This document shows, piece after piece, positions 47,841 through 57,451 of a DNA stretch of 64,000 bases (position 1 is the first letter of the stretch; each line of letters starts with the position of its first letter). Source of the DNA: Flavobacteriaceae bacterium (GTDB taxonomy: Bacteria > Bacteroidota > Bacteroidia > Flavobacteriales > Flavobacteriaceae); contig CP046177.1 of the NCBI GenBank assembly GCA_014075215.1, forward strand, positions 1,116,001 to 1,180,000, written 5' to 3'. The notes under the pieces were generated by a model. It did not search any database and was not told where the DNA came from. It was given only the letters and a program-made list of their open reading frames with translations. Made by a program: the position numbers and the translations under genes.

Positions 47841-48710
47841 ATGATTTATTTACTAATTAGTATAGGCATTTCAAGTTGTTTATTTGTCATTTTCAAACTT
47901 TTCAATATATATAAAATAAATACTTTACAGGCAATAGTTGTTAATTACCTAGTTGCTTTTACATGTGGTATACATACCTCAGGTCTTACATTGAATTTTT
48001 CAGAAGTTACTTCACAGCCTTGGTTTATAAGTGCTTTATTCTTAGGGATTCTGTTTGTTACCATTTTTAATGTAATGGCAGTAACCTCTCAAAGAAACGG
48101 ATTGTCGGTAGCTTCTGTGGCAAGTAAAATGTCTGTAGCGATTCCGATTATTTTCGGATTTGTTTTATATAGTGAAGTTATTGGTTATGTAAAAATTCTG
48201 GGAATAATACTGGCATTGCTGGCAGTATATTTATCAACAACTTCTAACATTAATGCCTGCACTGTAAAAGGAAAAGGTTTTGTATTTCCTTTCCTTCTTT
48301 TTTTAGGTTCTGGAATTATAGATACTGTATTGAAATATACTGAGGCAAAATTTGTTTCGGCAGCAACAATACCTGCTTTTTCTATTACCACTTTTTTATT
48401 TGCATTTATTTTTGGATGCCTGTTTTTATCGGTACAAATTTTTCAGGGTAGATTTCAATTTCAGTTAAAAAGTATACTGGGAGGTATCTTGTTAGGAGTT
48501 CCTAACTATTACTCAATAGTGTATCTGTTGAAAGCATTGCAAACAGAAGGCCTGGAAAGTGCAGTAGCATTTACCATAAATAATGTCGGGATTGTTGTCC
48601 TGACCACAATATTTGGGTTATTATTATTTAAGGAGAAGTTAACTACAAAAAACTGGATGGGTATGGTATTGGCTGTTATCAGTATTCTATTAGTTGGCAG
48701 TTTTTTTTAA
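47841..48710 (+). CDS. EamA/DMT-type transporter
   Basis: A 289-aa protein with ten predicted membrane helices in two repeated halves, typical of drug/metabolite transporters (EamA family): first half VASKMSVAIPIIFGFVLYSE, second half AVAFTINNVGIVVLTTIFGL. The transported compound is unknown. It follows the HAD gene after one base and is part of the ribD operon. Confidence 0.88.
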   Translation: MIYLLISIGISSCLFVIFKLFNIYKINTLQAIVVNYLVAFTCGIHTSGLTLNFSEVTSQPWFISALFLGILFVTIFNVMAVTSQRNGLSVASVASKMSVAIPIIFGFVLYSEVIGYVKILGIILALLAVYLSTTSNINACTVKGKGFVFPFLLFLGSGIIDTVLKYTEAKFVSAATIPAFSITTFLFAFIFGCLFLSVQIFQGRFQFQLKSILGGILLGVPNYYSIVYLLKALQTEGLESAVAFTINNVGIVVLTTIFGLLLFKEKLTTKNWMGMVLAVISILLVGSFF

Positions 48711-48722
48711 TATAAGCAAAAA

Positions 48723-49121
48723 TTAGAAAATCAATTTTTTAGAAATATAATCCGGGCACTTTATAGGTTTTCCGGTTTGCATATCCATAAAAGCCAAAAC
48801 GGAGTTTCCGGTGGTCAATAATGTTCCCTGTTCATTAATGATTTCATAATCAAATGTGATCTTGACCAGAGGTGGTTTTTTTATGAAAACATGAATAGTG
48901 ATCAAATCATCGTATTTTGCAGGCCGTAAAAAGGTAAAAGACAATTTAACGACAGGAAGCATAATCCCTTTTTTTTCCATGTCTTTGTACGTAACACCTA
49001 TGCTCCTCAACCATTCTGTTCTGGCCAATTCAAAATAATGTGCATAGTTACCGTGGTGTACCACGCCCATCTGATCTGTTTCACCGTATCTAACCCTAGC
49101 TTTTGTTGAAAAATTCACCAA
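48723..49121 (-). CDS. 4HBT-family acyl-CoA thioesterase
   Basis: A 132-aa hot-dog thioesterase (YbgC/FadM type). The active-site segment is RYGETDQMGVVHHGNYAHYF with the catalytic Asp near residue 16. Such enzymes hydrolyse short or 3-hydroxy acyl-CoAs. It converges with the transporter gene, and its start is 166 bp from dnaA. No lesion is seen. Confidence 0.9.
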   Translation of the reverse strand: MVNFSTKARVRYGETDQMGVVHHGNYAHYFELARTEWLRSIGVTYKDMEKKGIMLPVVKLSFTFLRPAKYDDLITIHVFIKKPPLVKITFDYEIINEQGTLLTTGNSVLAFMDMQTGKPIKCPDYISKKLIF

Positions 49122-49287
49122 AATTTTTGAACATTACGGTTCCCATGTTACGGAAAAAATAATTAAAAATCAATAGCAATTTCATTTTTTTATACTAAAA
49201 TTTATTTACATTTTTGTGGAGCTATTTGAGAGATGCTGTTATATAGTGTTAAACCACCTCTAACAATTAATTTTTCAATATATCTAA

Positions 49288-50715
49288 ATGATTAAAACTG
49301 CTCAATCAGTTTGGAACGAGTGCTTGTCTTTTATTAAAGATAATATTAAACCACAGGCATATAAAACTTGGTTTGAGCCTATTAAGCCTGCAAAATTATC
49401 AGGGGAAGCATTAACCATACAGGTTCCCAGTAAATTTTTCTATGAATGGTTAGAGGAACATTATATAAAACTGCTAAGAGTAGCGCTGGTCAGAGAATTG
49501 GGTCAGGAAGCCAAATTGATTTACGATGTGCGTATGGAAAATACGTATAGCAGCAGCAAACCTCAGATCGTTAAAATTCCAAGCTCGAACAGAGATCCGT
49601 TACAATCGCAAAAAGTAGAGGTTGCCTTTGATATAGATAAGAGGAAGTTGAGAAACCCATTTGTAATTCCCGGCTTGCAAAAAGTAAAGATAGAATCTCA
49701 ATTAAACCCCAATTACAATTTTAAGAATTTTGTTGAGGGTGATTCAAACAGGTTAGCAAGATCTGCCGGAATGGCAGTTGCAAATAAACCCGGAGGGACA
49801 TCATTTAATCCGTTACTCATTTATGGCGGAGTAGGTTTGGGTAAAACGCATTTGGTACATGCTATTGGAGTTGACATAAAAGATAAATACCCTGAAAAAA
49901 CCGTTCTATATATTTCTTCGGAAAAATTTACACAGCAATTTATTGATTCCGTAAAGTCAAATACAAGAAATGATTTTATTCATTTCTATCAAATGATTGA
50001 CGTCTTAGTGATCGATGATGTGCAATTTTTATCCGGAAAAGCAGGAACACAGGATGTGTTTTTCCATATTTTCAACCATTTACACCAAAATGGGAAACAA
50101 GTTATTCTTACATCGGATAAGGCACCGGTTGATATGCAAGATATTGAACAACGGTTGTTATCTCGTTTCAAATGGGGGTTGTCTGCCGAATTACAAGCAC
50201 CGGATTATGAAACCAGAATTTCCATACTTCAAAACAAGCTGTTTAGAGATGGTGTGGAGATGAAAGATGAAATTATAGAATATATAGCTAAAAATATAAA
50301 ATCGAATGTTAGGGAATTAGAAGGAGTTATTATTTCCATGATTGCCCAGGCATCTTTTAACAGAAAGGAGTTTTCATTGGAGTTGGCAAAGCAAATTATA
50401 GATAAATTTGTTAAGAATACTAAAAAAGAAGTGTCTATTGACTACATTCAAAAAGTAGTTTCTAAGTATTTTGATATGGATGTGGTAACCCTGCAATCTA
50501 AAACCCGGAAAAGGCATATTGTTCAGGCAAGACAATTAGCGATGTATTTTGCCAAAAGAATGACAAAAACTTCTTTGGCAAGTATAGGGTCTCAAATAGG
50601 ACAACGAGATCACGCTACCGTATTACATGCGTGTAAAACGGTTGATAACCTTACGGAAACAGATAAGCAATTTAGAAAATACGTAGAGGAACTTACTAAA
50701 AAACTAACTTTTTAA
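49288..50715 (+). CDS. dnaA: chromosomal replication initiator DnaA
   Basis: A 475-aa initiator. The N-terminal domain is SVWNECLSFIKDNIKPQAYK. The AAA+ domain has Walker A GGVGLGKTHLVHA (near 182) and Walker B VLVIDDVQFLSGK (near 240), with sensor segment VILTSD. The C-terminal DNA-binding domain has GQRDHATVLHACKTVDNL (near 438). It oligomerises at oriC to open the duplex. No cluster of TTATCCACA boxes was seen beside it, so oriC is probably elsewhere. It looks intact. Confidence 0.99.
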   Translation: MIKTAQSVWNECLSFIKDNIKPQAYKTWFEPIKPAKLSGEALTIQVPSKFFYEWLEEHYIKLLRVALVRELGQEAKLIYDVRMENTYSSSKPQIVKIPSSNRDPLQSQKVEVAFDIDKRKLRNPFVIPGLQKVKIESQLNPNYNFKNFVEGDSNRLARSAGMAVANKPGGTSFNPLLIYGGVGLGKTHLVHAIGVDIKDKYPEKTVLYISSEKFTQQFIDSVKSNTRNDFIHFYQMIDVLVIDDVQFLSGKAGTQDVFFHIFNHLHQNGKQVILTSDKAPVDMQDIEQRLLSRFKWGLSAELQAPDYETRISILQNKLFRDGVEMKDEIIEYIAKNIKSNVRELEGVIISMIAQASFNRKEFSLELAKQIIDKFVKNTKKEVSIDYIQKVVSKYFDMDVVTLQSKTRKRHIVQARQLAMYFAKRMTKTSLASIGSQIGQRDHATVLHACKTVDNLTETDKQFRKYVEELTKKLTF

Positions 50716-50734
50716 TTACGTATCATTCGAACAA

Positions 50735-51109
50735 GTGAAAAAAATATTGATGGTTTGCTTGGGAAATATTTGTCGTTCTCCACTGGCAGAAGGCATATTA
50801 AAATCTAAAATAGACCCTGAAAAAATATTTGTAGACTCGGCAGGTACAGCCGGATACCACATAGGAGAATTGCCGGATCCAAGATCAGTAGAAATAGCCG
50901 GAAAATATCATATAGATATAACTGGTCAGCGAGCAAGAAATAAAGAAGATATGGCAAAAGTAAGTTTGATTTTAAATCAATCTTACCCAAATCAAAATAG
51001 AGAAGTGCCAGATTCGTGCTACGGAGGAAGTCAAGGTTTTGAACATGTCTATATCATGTTAGACGAAGCATGTGAAATACTAAAACTCCATCTCAAAGAT
51101 GAAAGGTAA
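50735..51109 (+). CDS. low-molecular-weight protein tyrosine phosphatase with internal deletion
   Basis: A 124-aa protein with the N-terminal CX5R loop VCLGNICRSPLAEG (C8, R14) and the C-terminal acid region REVPDSCYGGSQGFEHVY (D93), in order as in LMW-PTPs. Normal length is about 150-160 residues. The stretch of about 28-30 residues that usually follows QRAR (ending SDF..FD.I..MD...Y) is missing; QRAR joins directly to NKEDMAKVSLILN. The usual Pro after the general acid is Ser. Activity is therefore doubtful. Start is GTG at 50735. It overlaps the next gene by 11 bp. Confidence 0.85.
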   Translation: MKKILMVCLGNICRSPLAEGILKSKIDPEKIFVDSAGTAGYHIGELPDPRSVEIAGKYHIDITGQRARNKEDMAKVSLILNQSYPNQNREVPDSCYGGSQGFEHVYIMLDEACEILKLHLKDER

Positions 51110-51806
51110 CTTATACTTAATTCCGACTACCTTGGGAGATACGGAACCTCTGGAAGTAATACCTTATGCCGTAAAAAAAATTATTGAGCAAATTGACTTC
51201 TATATTGTAGAAAATGAAAAATCAGCCAGGCGATTTATAAAAAAAATTACACCTAAAAAATCCCAGCCCGGTTTACATTTTATGTTGTTAGATAAATATG
51301 CAGAGGAAATAGAGACCAGTGAGTATTTAAATGTTTGTGAAGAGGGAATTCATATAGGACTACTTTCCGAAGCCGGAGTTCCGGCCGTAGCAGACCCCGG
51401 TGCAACCATTGTAAAATTAGCACATGAAAAAGAAATACAAGTGATTCCTTTGGTTGGGCCATCCTCTATTTTAATGGCATTAATGGCTTCGGGAATGAAT
51501 GGGCAGAATTTTGCTTTTAACGGGTACTTACCGATAGATAAAAACGAAAGAAAAAAAGCGATAAAAACATTGGAGCTCTTGTCCAAGGAGAAAAATCAAT
51601 CTCAATTATTTATAGAGACTCCTTACAGAAATGAAAAAATCTTTTCGGATTTGAAAACGACGTTAGCTCCAAATACAAGGTTGTGTATTGCAGTAGATAT
51701 TACGTTACCGTCAGAATATATAAAAACCTTTACCGTAAAAGAATGGAAGCAGCATCAGCCTGATTTGCATAAGAGACCGGCTATCTTTATTATTCAGAGA
51801 TCATAA
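51099..51806 (+). CDS. RsmI-like tetrapyrrole-methylase-fold methyltransferase
   Basis: A 235-aa SAM-dependent methyltransferase of the tetrapyrrole methylase fold. It has LYLIPTTLGD at the start and GLLSEAGVPAVADPGA (near 86), the sequence pattern of the RsmI family that modifies 16S rRNA 2'-O ribose. It is shorter than typical RsmI (about 280) and the usual family glycine loop is altered, so a different RNA or small-molecule target is possible. It is coupled to the phosphatase gene by overlap. Confidence 0.8.
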   Translation: MKGNLYLIPTTLGDTEPLEVIPYAVKKIIEQIDFYIVENEKSARRFIKKITPKKSQPGLHFMLLDKYAEEIETSEYLNVCEEGIHIGLLSEAGVPAVADPGATIVKLAHEKEIQVIPLVGPSSILMALMASGMNGQNFAFNGYLPIDKNERKKAIKTLELLSKEKNQSQLFIETPYRNEKIFSDLKTTLAPNTRLCIAVDITLPSEYIKTFTVKEWKQHQPDLHKRPAIFIIQRS

Positions 51807-51974
51807 TACCAATTTATCACTTGAAATTACCGGTATAAAACTTAAAAAAGCGATGTTGTTTTCTCAAAAAAATACAGTTGAAAAGTTAGAAAGTTTAAAA
51901 GTTTAAACGTGTAAAGCCTACCTTATTTGGTATGTTTAGCTTTTTAAATAGGAACTTTCAAACTTGAAACTATA

Positions 51975-52601
51975 TTAAACTTTAGCTTTTCTATTTGCTT
52001 CAATGTCAGAAACATGAAAACCTGCAAATTTTTTCATATAGGAAGCAATAGAGGTGCCGTAGGCATCAGAAAAATCAAGAGTTCCATTATTTCTCAAATA
52101 TTTTTTTACATTGCCGGCTCCACCCAAATGTGCAGCAGCCAAAATACCGGATTCGGTAATGGTAATACCATTAATGGTCTTACCCACACATCTTTTAATA
52201 TCTCTTCGTAAAATCCACTTATTTACCTTACAGTAGGCTAAAAATACACTTTCCTGCAATTTGGGATTTTTTAAGAATTGAGCCGTATCATAAATTTTAA
52301 AACGCTTTAAAGTAGCTTTTCCAAATTGGTACTTTCCTAAATATCCCAAAGTATTTACAACTTCATACTTTCCTTGTGATTCTTTAAAAGCAATGGCTTC
52401 TTTAAATGCGGTAAAATCATTCAAACGGTAAGGAACTTCTATGGTACTTACTACAGGAAACAACACAGCAACAGGAGGATTTTCGCGGTGCGTTGTTGTT
52501 GCTCTTTTTGGAATTTTAACCGTACCGGTATATAATAAAAGTACGGTTATTAAAATTAAAAACTTTCTGATAAAAGAATACTTTCTGTTTTGCAGGCGCA
52601 A
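51975..52601 (-). CDS. secreted lysozyme-like/transglycosylase-fold protein
   Basis: A 208-aa protein with one N-terminal membrane anchor (FLILITVLLLYTG, about 15-27). The body has the transglycosylase-like segment AFKESQGKYEVVNTLGYLGK followed by YQFGKATLKRF, with Glu near 74 as the likely catalytic acid. The second half has AAAHLGGAGNVKKYLRNNG. It probably acts on peptidoglycan in the periplasm. Family assignment rests on motif resemblance only. The gene stands alone. Confidence 0.55.
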   Translation of the reverse strand: MRLQNRKYSFIRKFLILITVLLLYTGTVKIPKRATTTHRENPPVAVLFPVVSTIEVPYRLNDFTAFKEAIAFKESQGKYEVVNTLGYLGKYQFGKATLKRFKIYDTAQFLKNPKLQESVFLAYCKVNKWILRRDIKRCVGKTINGITITESGILAAAHLGGAGNVKKYLRNNGTLDFSDAYGTSIASYMKKFAGFHVSDIEANRKAKV

Positions 52602-52776
52602 AATTACAACATGTTTTTAATATATTGACAGTCAATTTGTTAATATTTTCAAAAAATGTAAATAATGAAATTTTATACCCTTTTGATTGAGAATTTTTAA
52701 TATTGCGAGAAAAAATTTTGCAAAGTTGATAACAAAAAAGCATATTTTTAAAAGTATCTTCAATGAACTCATTTAT

Positions 52777-54940
52777 TCAATGAGTATGCTTTTTGTTATT
52801 ATGAGAGCCTTCAACTATTATTTTAATAAAATAGAGACCTGAGTTCAACTCTTCTACATTAATGATTTGCTCATAGGTTGTGGTATGATATAATAAGGAA
52901 GCATTTGAAGTATAAATTTTTATATCGGAAATTTTTGAAATATCAAAACGGTTATCTATAGTAATATTAAAAGATTTTTTTACAGGATTCGGATATATAG
53001 TTACGGCAGTTGCTGCATTAAAAAAATCTTCATTACTAAGTGCTCCTTCATTTACATAAGGGTCAGTTCCGTTTATAAATTCTTGCATATTGGAATAACT
53101 GTCATTATCGGGGTCATCATTTGGACCGTAGGTATACGAGAGTAACTCCCGAAACTCCCAGACATCATCTAATCCGTCCCTATCTACATCCGGAGATGTC
53201 CCGGAAAAACAGTATGTGCAGGGTCTAATGTCGGCATAGAAGCATTGACTTCTTTAAGGTGATCGCGTAATTGAATGGTCAAGTTTCCGGTTAAAGTAGC
53301 TTGCATAGTCGACAGATCGTTATTTTCTCCTATATCCGTAGCAAGATCATATAGATGGATACTCCCATTTTCATATTCCACAATGAGTTTATATGTACCA
53401 TTTATGACGGCAGAACGAGGTGTTTTATTGGGATTATTGTCGTAATGAGGAGAATGAAAATAAATGGGTTTTGTCCTGCTAAAAGGAGTGGGTCCTGTAA
53501 GCAAAGGAACGATGCTTTGGCCATCTGAATTAGGAGGTAAAGCAATAGTACTCCCTGTTAACTCTGCAATGGTAGGAAATAGATCGTAACCGACAACAGC
53601 TTCTGCATAATAGCTATTTTGCATGATGTTGGGGCCTTTAACAATAAATGGTACACGAATTCCTCCCTCTTTTATAAAAGTTTTCCCAAAAGATAAAGGG
53701 GTATTGCTAGTTAAATTTAGTTGTTCTCCGTTATCAGAAATAAAAATAACATAAGTATTATTATCTAAGCCTAAGGTTGTTATTTCGGCTAACAATTGAC
53801 CGATACCGTCATCCGTATCTTCGGTCATTACTCCGTATTCGGCATTATTATGACGGGTACCGGGAGGTCTTTGTGATGCATCATTATAAATATCAATAGT
53901 GGCCTGCCCGGCTTCCACATCACTGTGTACTGCGTAATGAGACAACTGTAATAAAAAAGGAACATTATCGGCTACTGCATCTCTGATAAACTGTATAGCC
54001 CTATTCGTTAGATCAAATATTTTTTTCGGATCGGTTTGTACCGTCCCTCCCTGATTTCCATCATTATTATTTGTATTCCCGTCATTAAAATCAAATCCAT
54101 TATTCGTCGGGCTGGAAGTATTATTATTTCCTAAATGCCATTTGCCAAAATGCGCTGTCCTATAGCTCATTCCCGTAGATTTTAACCATTCCGCATAGTT
54201 AATATCATTACTATTTATAGAAGTTTCAGTTGTGGGTTCTATTAAAATTTTACCGGTGGCAATATTATTATCGGTGTTGGTAAAATGATTACGGGAAGTT
54301 GTTTTACCGGTCAAAATATTACAGCGCGACGGTGAGCATTTGGGAGCCGGAGCATATCCCTGTGAAAAAGTCATTCCTTTAGAAGCGAAAGATGGATCAA
54401 TCCGAAAACTTGTGGGATTTTAAAGATATTATTGAAAACATTTAAGTTGAGTCAATCGCAAAAGCATCATTCAATAGAGGAAACCTTTGCAAAATAGTGA
54501 TATACTCCATATTAAAATTGATTTGGCTTCAAATTTCTTCCTTCTCGAAAATTTTAAATCCTCAAAAACAACAGGTTATTCCGGTTCAAAATTTTCTTCG
54601 AGCGTCGAACTTTTTTGCCAAATCAATTCTGCAAAGGTCTCTAGAGTTTAAAAACTTAATAAGCAGTTATTTAATGGATATTCATTTAAAAAAAATCTGA
54701 AATGATAAAATTTTTATTCAAGTCTTCCCCACAACTTTTTTGCTTGATCCTGAAAGATTCCTGTTCAGAGGTAATATAATAATCACTTTTAGAATCAGGC
54801 AGGGTAGGATTCATCTGAACAGAAGAACCGGTCCAGCCTTGATCATCCAGAACAATGATAACAAAATTAGATTGAGCAATTGTTTTAGAGCAAAGAAAAA
54901 ATCCTAGAATGAATATATAAAACTGCAGTTAGAAATGTTC
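52777..54940 (-). pseudogene. T9SS-secreted sulfatase, broken by MITE insertion and frameshift
   Basis: Pieces in order (minus strand): signal-like FYIFILGFFLCSKTIAQ, then SNFVIIVLDDQGWTGSSVQM (metal-binding DD) at about 54935-54790; then about 300 bp with MITE copy C; then NPTSFRIDPSFASKG-MTFSQGYAPAP and the formylglycine motif CSPSR (54330); then the body to 53184. One base shift near 53205 separates PTLDPAHTV from SPDVDRDGLDDVWEFRELLS (EF-hand-like), which leads to a T9SS type A sorting domain (TIYPNPVKKSFNITI, SGLYFIKI) ending at 52777. The start codon before FYIFILG is unclear (CTG after a TAA). It would have hydrolysed sulfate esters outside the cell. Confidence 0.85.
54477..54641 (+). 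repeat. MITE-like element, copy C, inside the sulfatase gene
   Basis: The same element as copy A: start AACCTTTGCAAAATAGTGAT, landmarks CTTCCTTCTCGAAAATTTTA and TTTTTTGCCAAATCAATTCT, and end GCAAAGGTCTC. It lies between the two parts of a sulfatase gene. Confidence 0.85.
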
Positions 54941-55017
54941 ATTTAGTGAACTCATTTAAGCTTTTATTCTCTAATTGATAGTTTTGTCTAACTTTTAGGA
55001 AACAGATTTCAATTTAT

Positions 55018-56040
55018 CTAGCGCCAAATACCTTTCTTTTCCAGCCAACGCTGATATTTTTTGGCATTTCTATTATGCTGCCTTAGCGTACGGGCAAAAA
55101 CATGAAAACCTATTTTATCCGTATTTACACACATATAATAATAAGGATGTTTTTCATAGTTTAACACCGCATCAATAGACGAAACATCCGGCATGGCAAT
55201 CAAAGCAGGTGGCAACCCTCTATGCAAATAAGTATTATAAGGAGATTTAATTTTTAGGTCTTTATGTAACACTCTTTTGATTACAAAATCAGGTCCTTTT
55301 TGTTGTTTTAATACATAAATAACGGTAGGATCAGCTTGCAGAGGCCATCCTTTTTTTAATCTGTTTATGTATAATCCGGCAACTACAGGCCTTTCGGGTT
55401 TTTGAGCAGTTTCTTTTTGTACAATGGAAGCTAACGTTATCACTTCTTCTTTTTTTAAACCTGTTTTTTTTGCTTTGTTGATACGATCCTGATTCCAAAA
55501 TTTTGCAAACTCTTTCTTCATTTTATCCCGAAAACCTTCAGCAGAAGTATTCCAGTAAAACTGATAACTATTTGGAATGTACATGCCTAATGCTGATGCT
55601 CTTGTAAATCCGTTTTTTTTTAAAAAAACCGAATCAAGCATCGCCTTTATAATTGTAGTAGAATCCGCTTCTATTTGGGTAGCTACCCTACCGGCTAATT
55701 TTTCCAAAGTATCCCGGTTATTAAAAGAAAGGATCACCGGCGTTTGATTGCCGCTTCGCAAAAGATTGATGACGTCATTTAAAGACATGTCTTTTTCTAA
55801 AAGGTATTTTCCGGCTTTAGGCCTTATAAATGTTTTCTTTTTGGCAAGCCAGGTAAAATGATTTTTCTCAGGTAAAAATGGAGTAAGCTCTTTTTCCAGA
55901 TTCGCCATATTACTATTTGTTTGGATAAAAATAACTCCGTCTTTGGAAATGGTCTTTCCGAAAATAATTTGATAATAATGAAAACCAACACCACCTATAA
56001 GAAGTATGAGTAATACACCAATACTGATTTTTTTAATCAT
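55018..56040 (-). CDS. mltG: endolytic transglycosylase MltG
   Basis: A 340-aa inner-membrane protein that cleaves glycan strands at the end of peptidoglycan synthesis. It has one N-terminal membrane segment (IGVLLILLIGGVGFHYY), a LysM-like part, and the YceG motif ITLASIVQKETAQKPERPVV (near 215) followed by INRLKKGWPLQADPTVIYVL. Homologues end in NRNAKKYQRWLEKK as here. Length is normal. It overlaps the upstream acetyltransferase gene by 8 bp. Confidence 0.95.
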   Translation of the reverse strand: MIKKISIGVLLILLIGGVGFHYYQIIFGKTISKDGVIFIQTNSNMANLEKELTPFLPEKNHFTWLAKKKTFIRPKAGKYLLEKDMSLNDVINLLRSGNQTPVILSFNNRDTLEKLAGRVATQIEADSTTIIKAMLDSVFLKKNGFTRASALGMYIPNSYQFYWNTSAEGFRDKMKKEFAKFWNQDRINKAKKTGLKKEEVITLASIVQKETAQKPERPVVAGLYINRLKKGWPLQADPTVIYVLKQQKGPDFVIKRVLHKDLKIKSPYNTYLHRGLPPALIAMPDVSSIDAVLNYEKHPYYYMCVNTDKIGFHVFARTLRQHNRNAKKYQRWLEKKGIWR

Positions 56041-56557
56041 GAATACGTTGATATAAAATTTCGTCTTTAAATGTTTGATTGTGAACTAACCAATCTTTTT
56101 TTACTCCTACTTTTTTGAATGAAAGTTTTTCAAATAAACGGATACTGGCTTTATTATCTGAAGTGATATTAGCATACAGTTGATGTATATCCAAATGATG
56201 AAAAGAATATGCAATTAATAGTCCCAAAGCTTCGGAAGCAATTCCTTTTTGCTGGTATTTCGGATGCACTAAAATACCGACGCCTGCTCTTTTATGTTGG
56301 GGGTTAAAATCGAAAAGATCAATCATACCAACAGCATTGTTACTACTATTTTCTTCAATAACAAGCCGCAATTGTTTTGCTTCGTATACATCTTGATGTG
56401 CATTTTCTATATATTTCTTTAATATGTATTTAGAAAAAGGTGCCTGTATATTACTTATTTCCCAAAAAAGCTCATTATTTTCTATTTCAAATAAAAAATC
56501 CAGATCTTCCGGTTCTAATGCACGTAGTATAATATGAGTTCCTGTTAATGTAACCAT
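56033..56557 (-). CDS. GNAT-family acetyltransferase (RimJ/RimL type)
   Basis: A 174-aa acetyltransferase with the RimJ/RimL start (THIILRALEPEDLDFLFEIE) and acetyl-CoA site GVGILVHPKYQQKGIASEAL near 92, then SFHHLDIHQLYANITSDNKA. The target could be a ribosomal or other protein N-terminus, or a small molecule. Translation is coupled to dapF (1-bp overlap) and mltG (8-bp overlap). Confidence 0.9.
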   Translation of the reverse strand: MVTLTGTHIILRALEPEDLDFLFEIENNELFWEISNIQAPFSKYILKKYIENAHQDVYEAKQLRLVIEENSSNNAVGMIDLFDFNPQHKRAGVGILVHPKYQQKGIASEALGLLIAYSFHHLDIHQLYANITSDNKASIRLFEKLSFKKVGVKKDWLVHNQTFKDEILYQRIHD

Positions 56558-57333
56558 TATAATTTGATAATCCCTTCAAATACAAATGTTGCAGGTCCGG
56601 AGAGCATAATATTTTTATAAGACGAATGGTCCACATCAAAAGTAACCTCAAGTTTACCACCTGTTACAAATAGTTGTATGTTTTTGTCGGTTGTTATATT
56701 GCATTTGTGCATCGCAATGGCCACAGCAGTAACACCTGTTCCACAAGCTAAAGTTTCATCTTCAACCCCTCTCTCATAAGTCCTGACCCTAAAGGAATTT
56801 TGAGATTCCGGTTCTACAAAATTTATATTACTGCCTTCTTTGGCATATAATTTATTTCTAATAGCTTTTCCTCTTTTAAAAACGGGGTAGTTAGCTAAAT
56901 CGTTTACCATTTCTACATGATGCGGAGAACCGGTATTTAAAAAAACAAAATCTTCTTTTACGTTTACAGTATCAACATCTTTCATTTTTAAGGAGACCAT
57001 ATCATTGCTGATAGTAGCTTCATGCAAACCGTCAATAGCATTGAAAATGGTTTTATCGGTAATTATATTTAGTTTTTTGGCAAAGGCAACAATACATCGA
57101 CCTCCATTTCCACACATGCTACTCTCAGCACCGTCGGAATTGTAATATGTCATTCCAAAATCCGAAGAAGTATCATTTTCCAGTAATATTATCCCGTCTG
57201 CCCCAATTCCAAAATGCCTGTCACAGATATTTGCTATTATATTCGTTTTTTCTTTGGGAAATGTATTTTTTCTGTTATCGAAAATGACAAAATCATTACC
57301 TGCTCCCTGATATTTGTAAAAGGTGAAATACAT
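56557..57333 (-). CDS. dapF: diaminopimelate epimerase
   Basis: A 258-aa enzyme converting LL-DAP to meso-DAP for lysine and peptidoglycan synthesis. The two catalytic cysteines are present: C74 in SSMCGNGGRC and C197 in ETLACGTGVTAV. The start YKYQGAGNDFVIFD is typical. dapF, an acetyltransferase gene and mltG form one operon tied to cell-wall synthesis. Confidence 0.98.
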   Translation of the reverse strand: MYFTFYKYQGAGNDFVIFDNRKNTFPKEKTNIIANICDRHFGIGADGIILLENDTSSDFGMTYYNSDGAESSMCGNGGRCIVAFAKKLNIITDKTIFNAIDGLHEATISNDMVSLKMKDVDTVNVKEDFVFLNTGSPHHVEMVNDLANYPVFKRGKAIRNKLYAKEGSNINFVEPESQNSFRVRTYERGVEDETLACGTGVTAVAIAMHKCNITTDKNIQLFVTGGKLEVTFDVDHSSYKNIMLSGPATFVFEGIIKL

Positions 57334-57400
57334 GATGGCAAAGATAGGGAAAAGCCATATAAGTAAAGACTGTTAAAAGAGGGTTAAAAAAAAGAATACG

Positions 57401-57431
57401 TTTGAAAAAAATGCTAAAATGTTTAAATTTG
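57401..57431 (+). promoter_or_regulatory. htrA promoter, TTTG-N19-TAAATTTG
   Basis: TTTG at 57401-57404, 19 nt spacer and TAAATTTG at 57424-57431 match the Bacteroidota primary sigma consensus almost exactly. The transcript would start near 57438, 14 nt before the ATG. Confidence 0.75.
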
Positions 57432-57451
57432 AGGGATAAAATTTTTAAGAA

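Noticed and set aside
49122..49287. oriC beside dnaA
   Set aside because: No cluster of DnaA boxes was found in the upstream spacer or after the gene.
54497..54700. 67-aa ORF covering MITE copy C
   Set aside because: Its peptide is shared with copy B only because the DNA repeat is shared; there is no start context or independent support.
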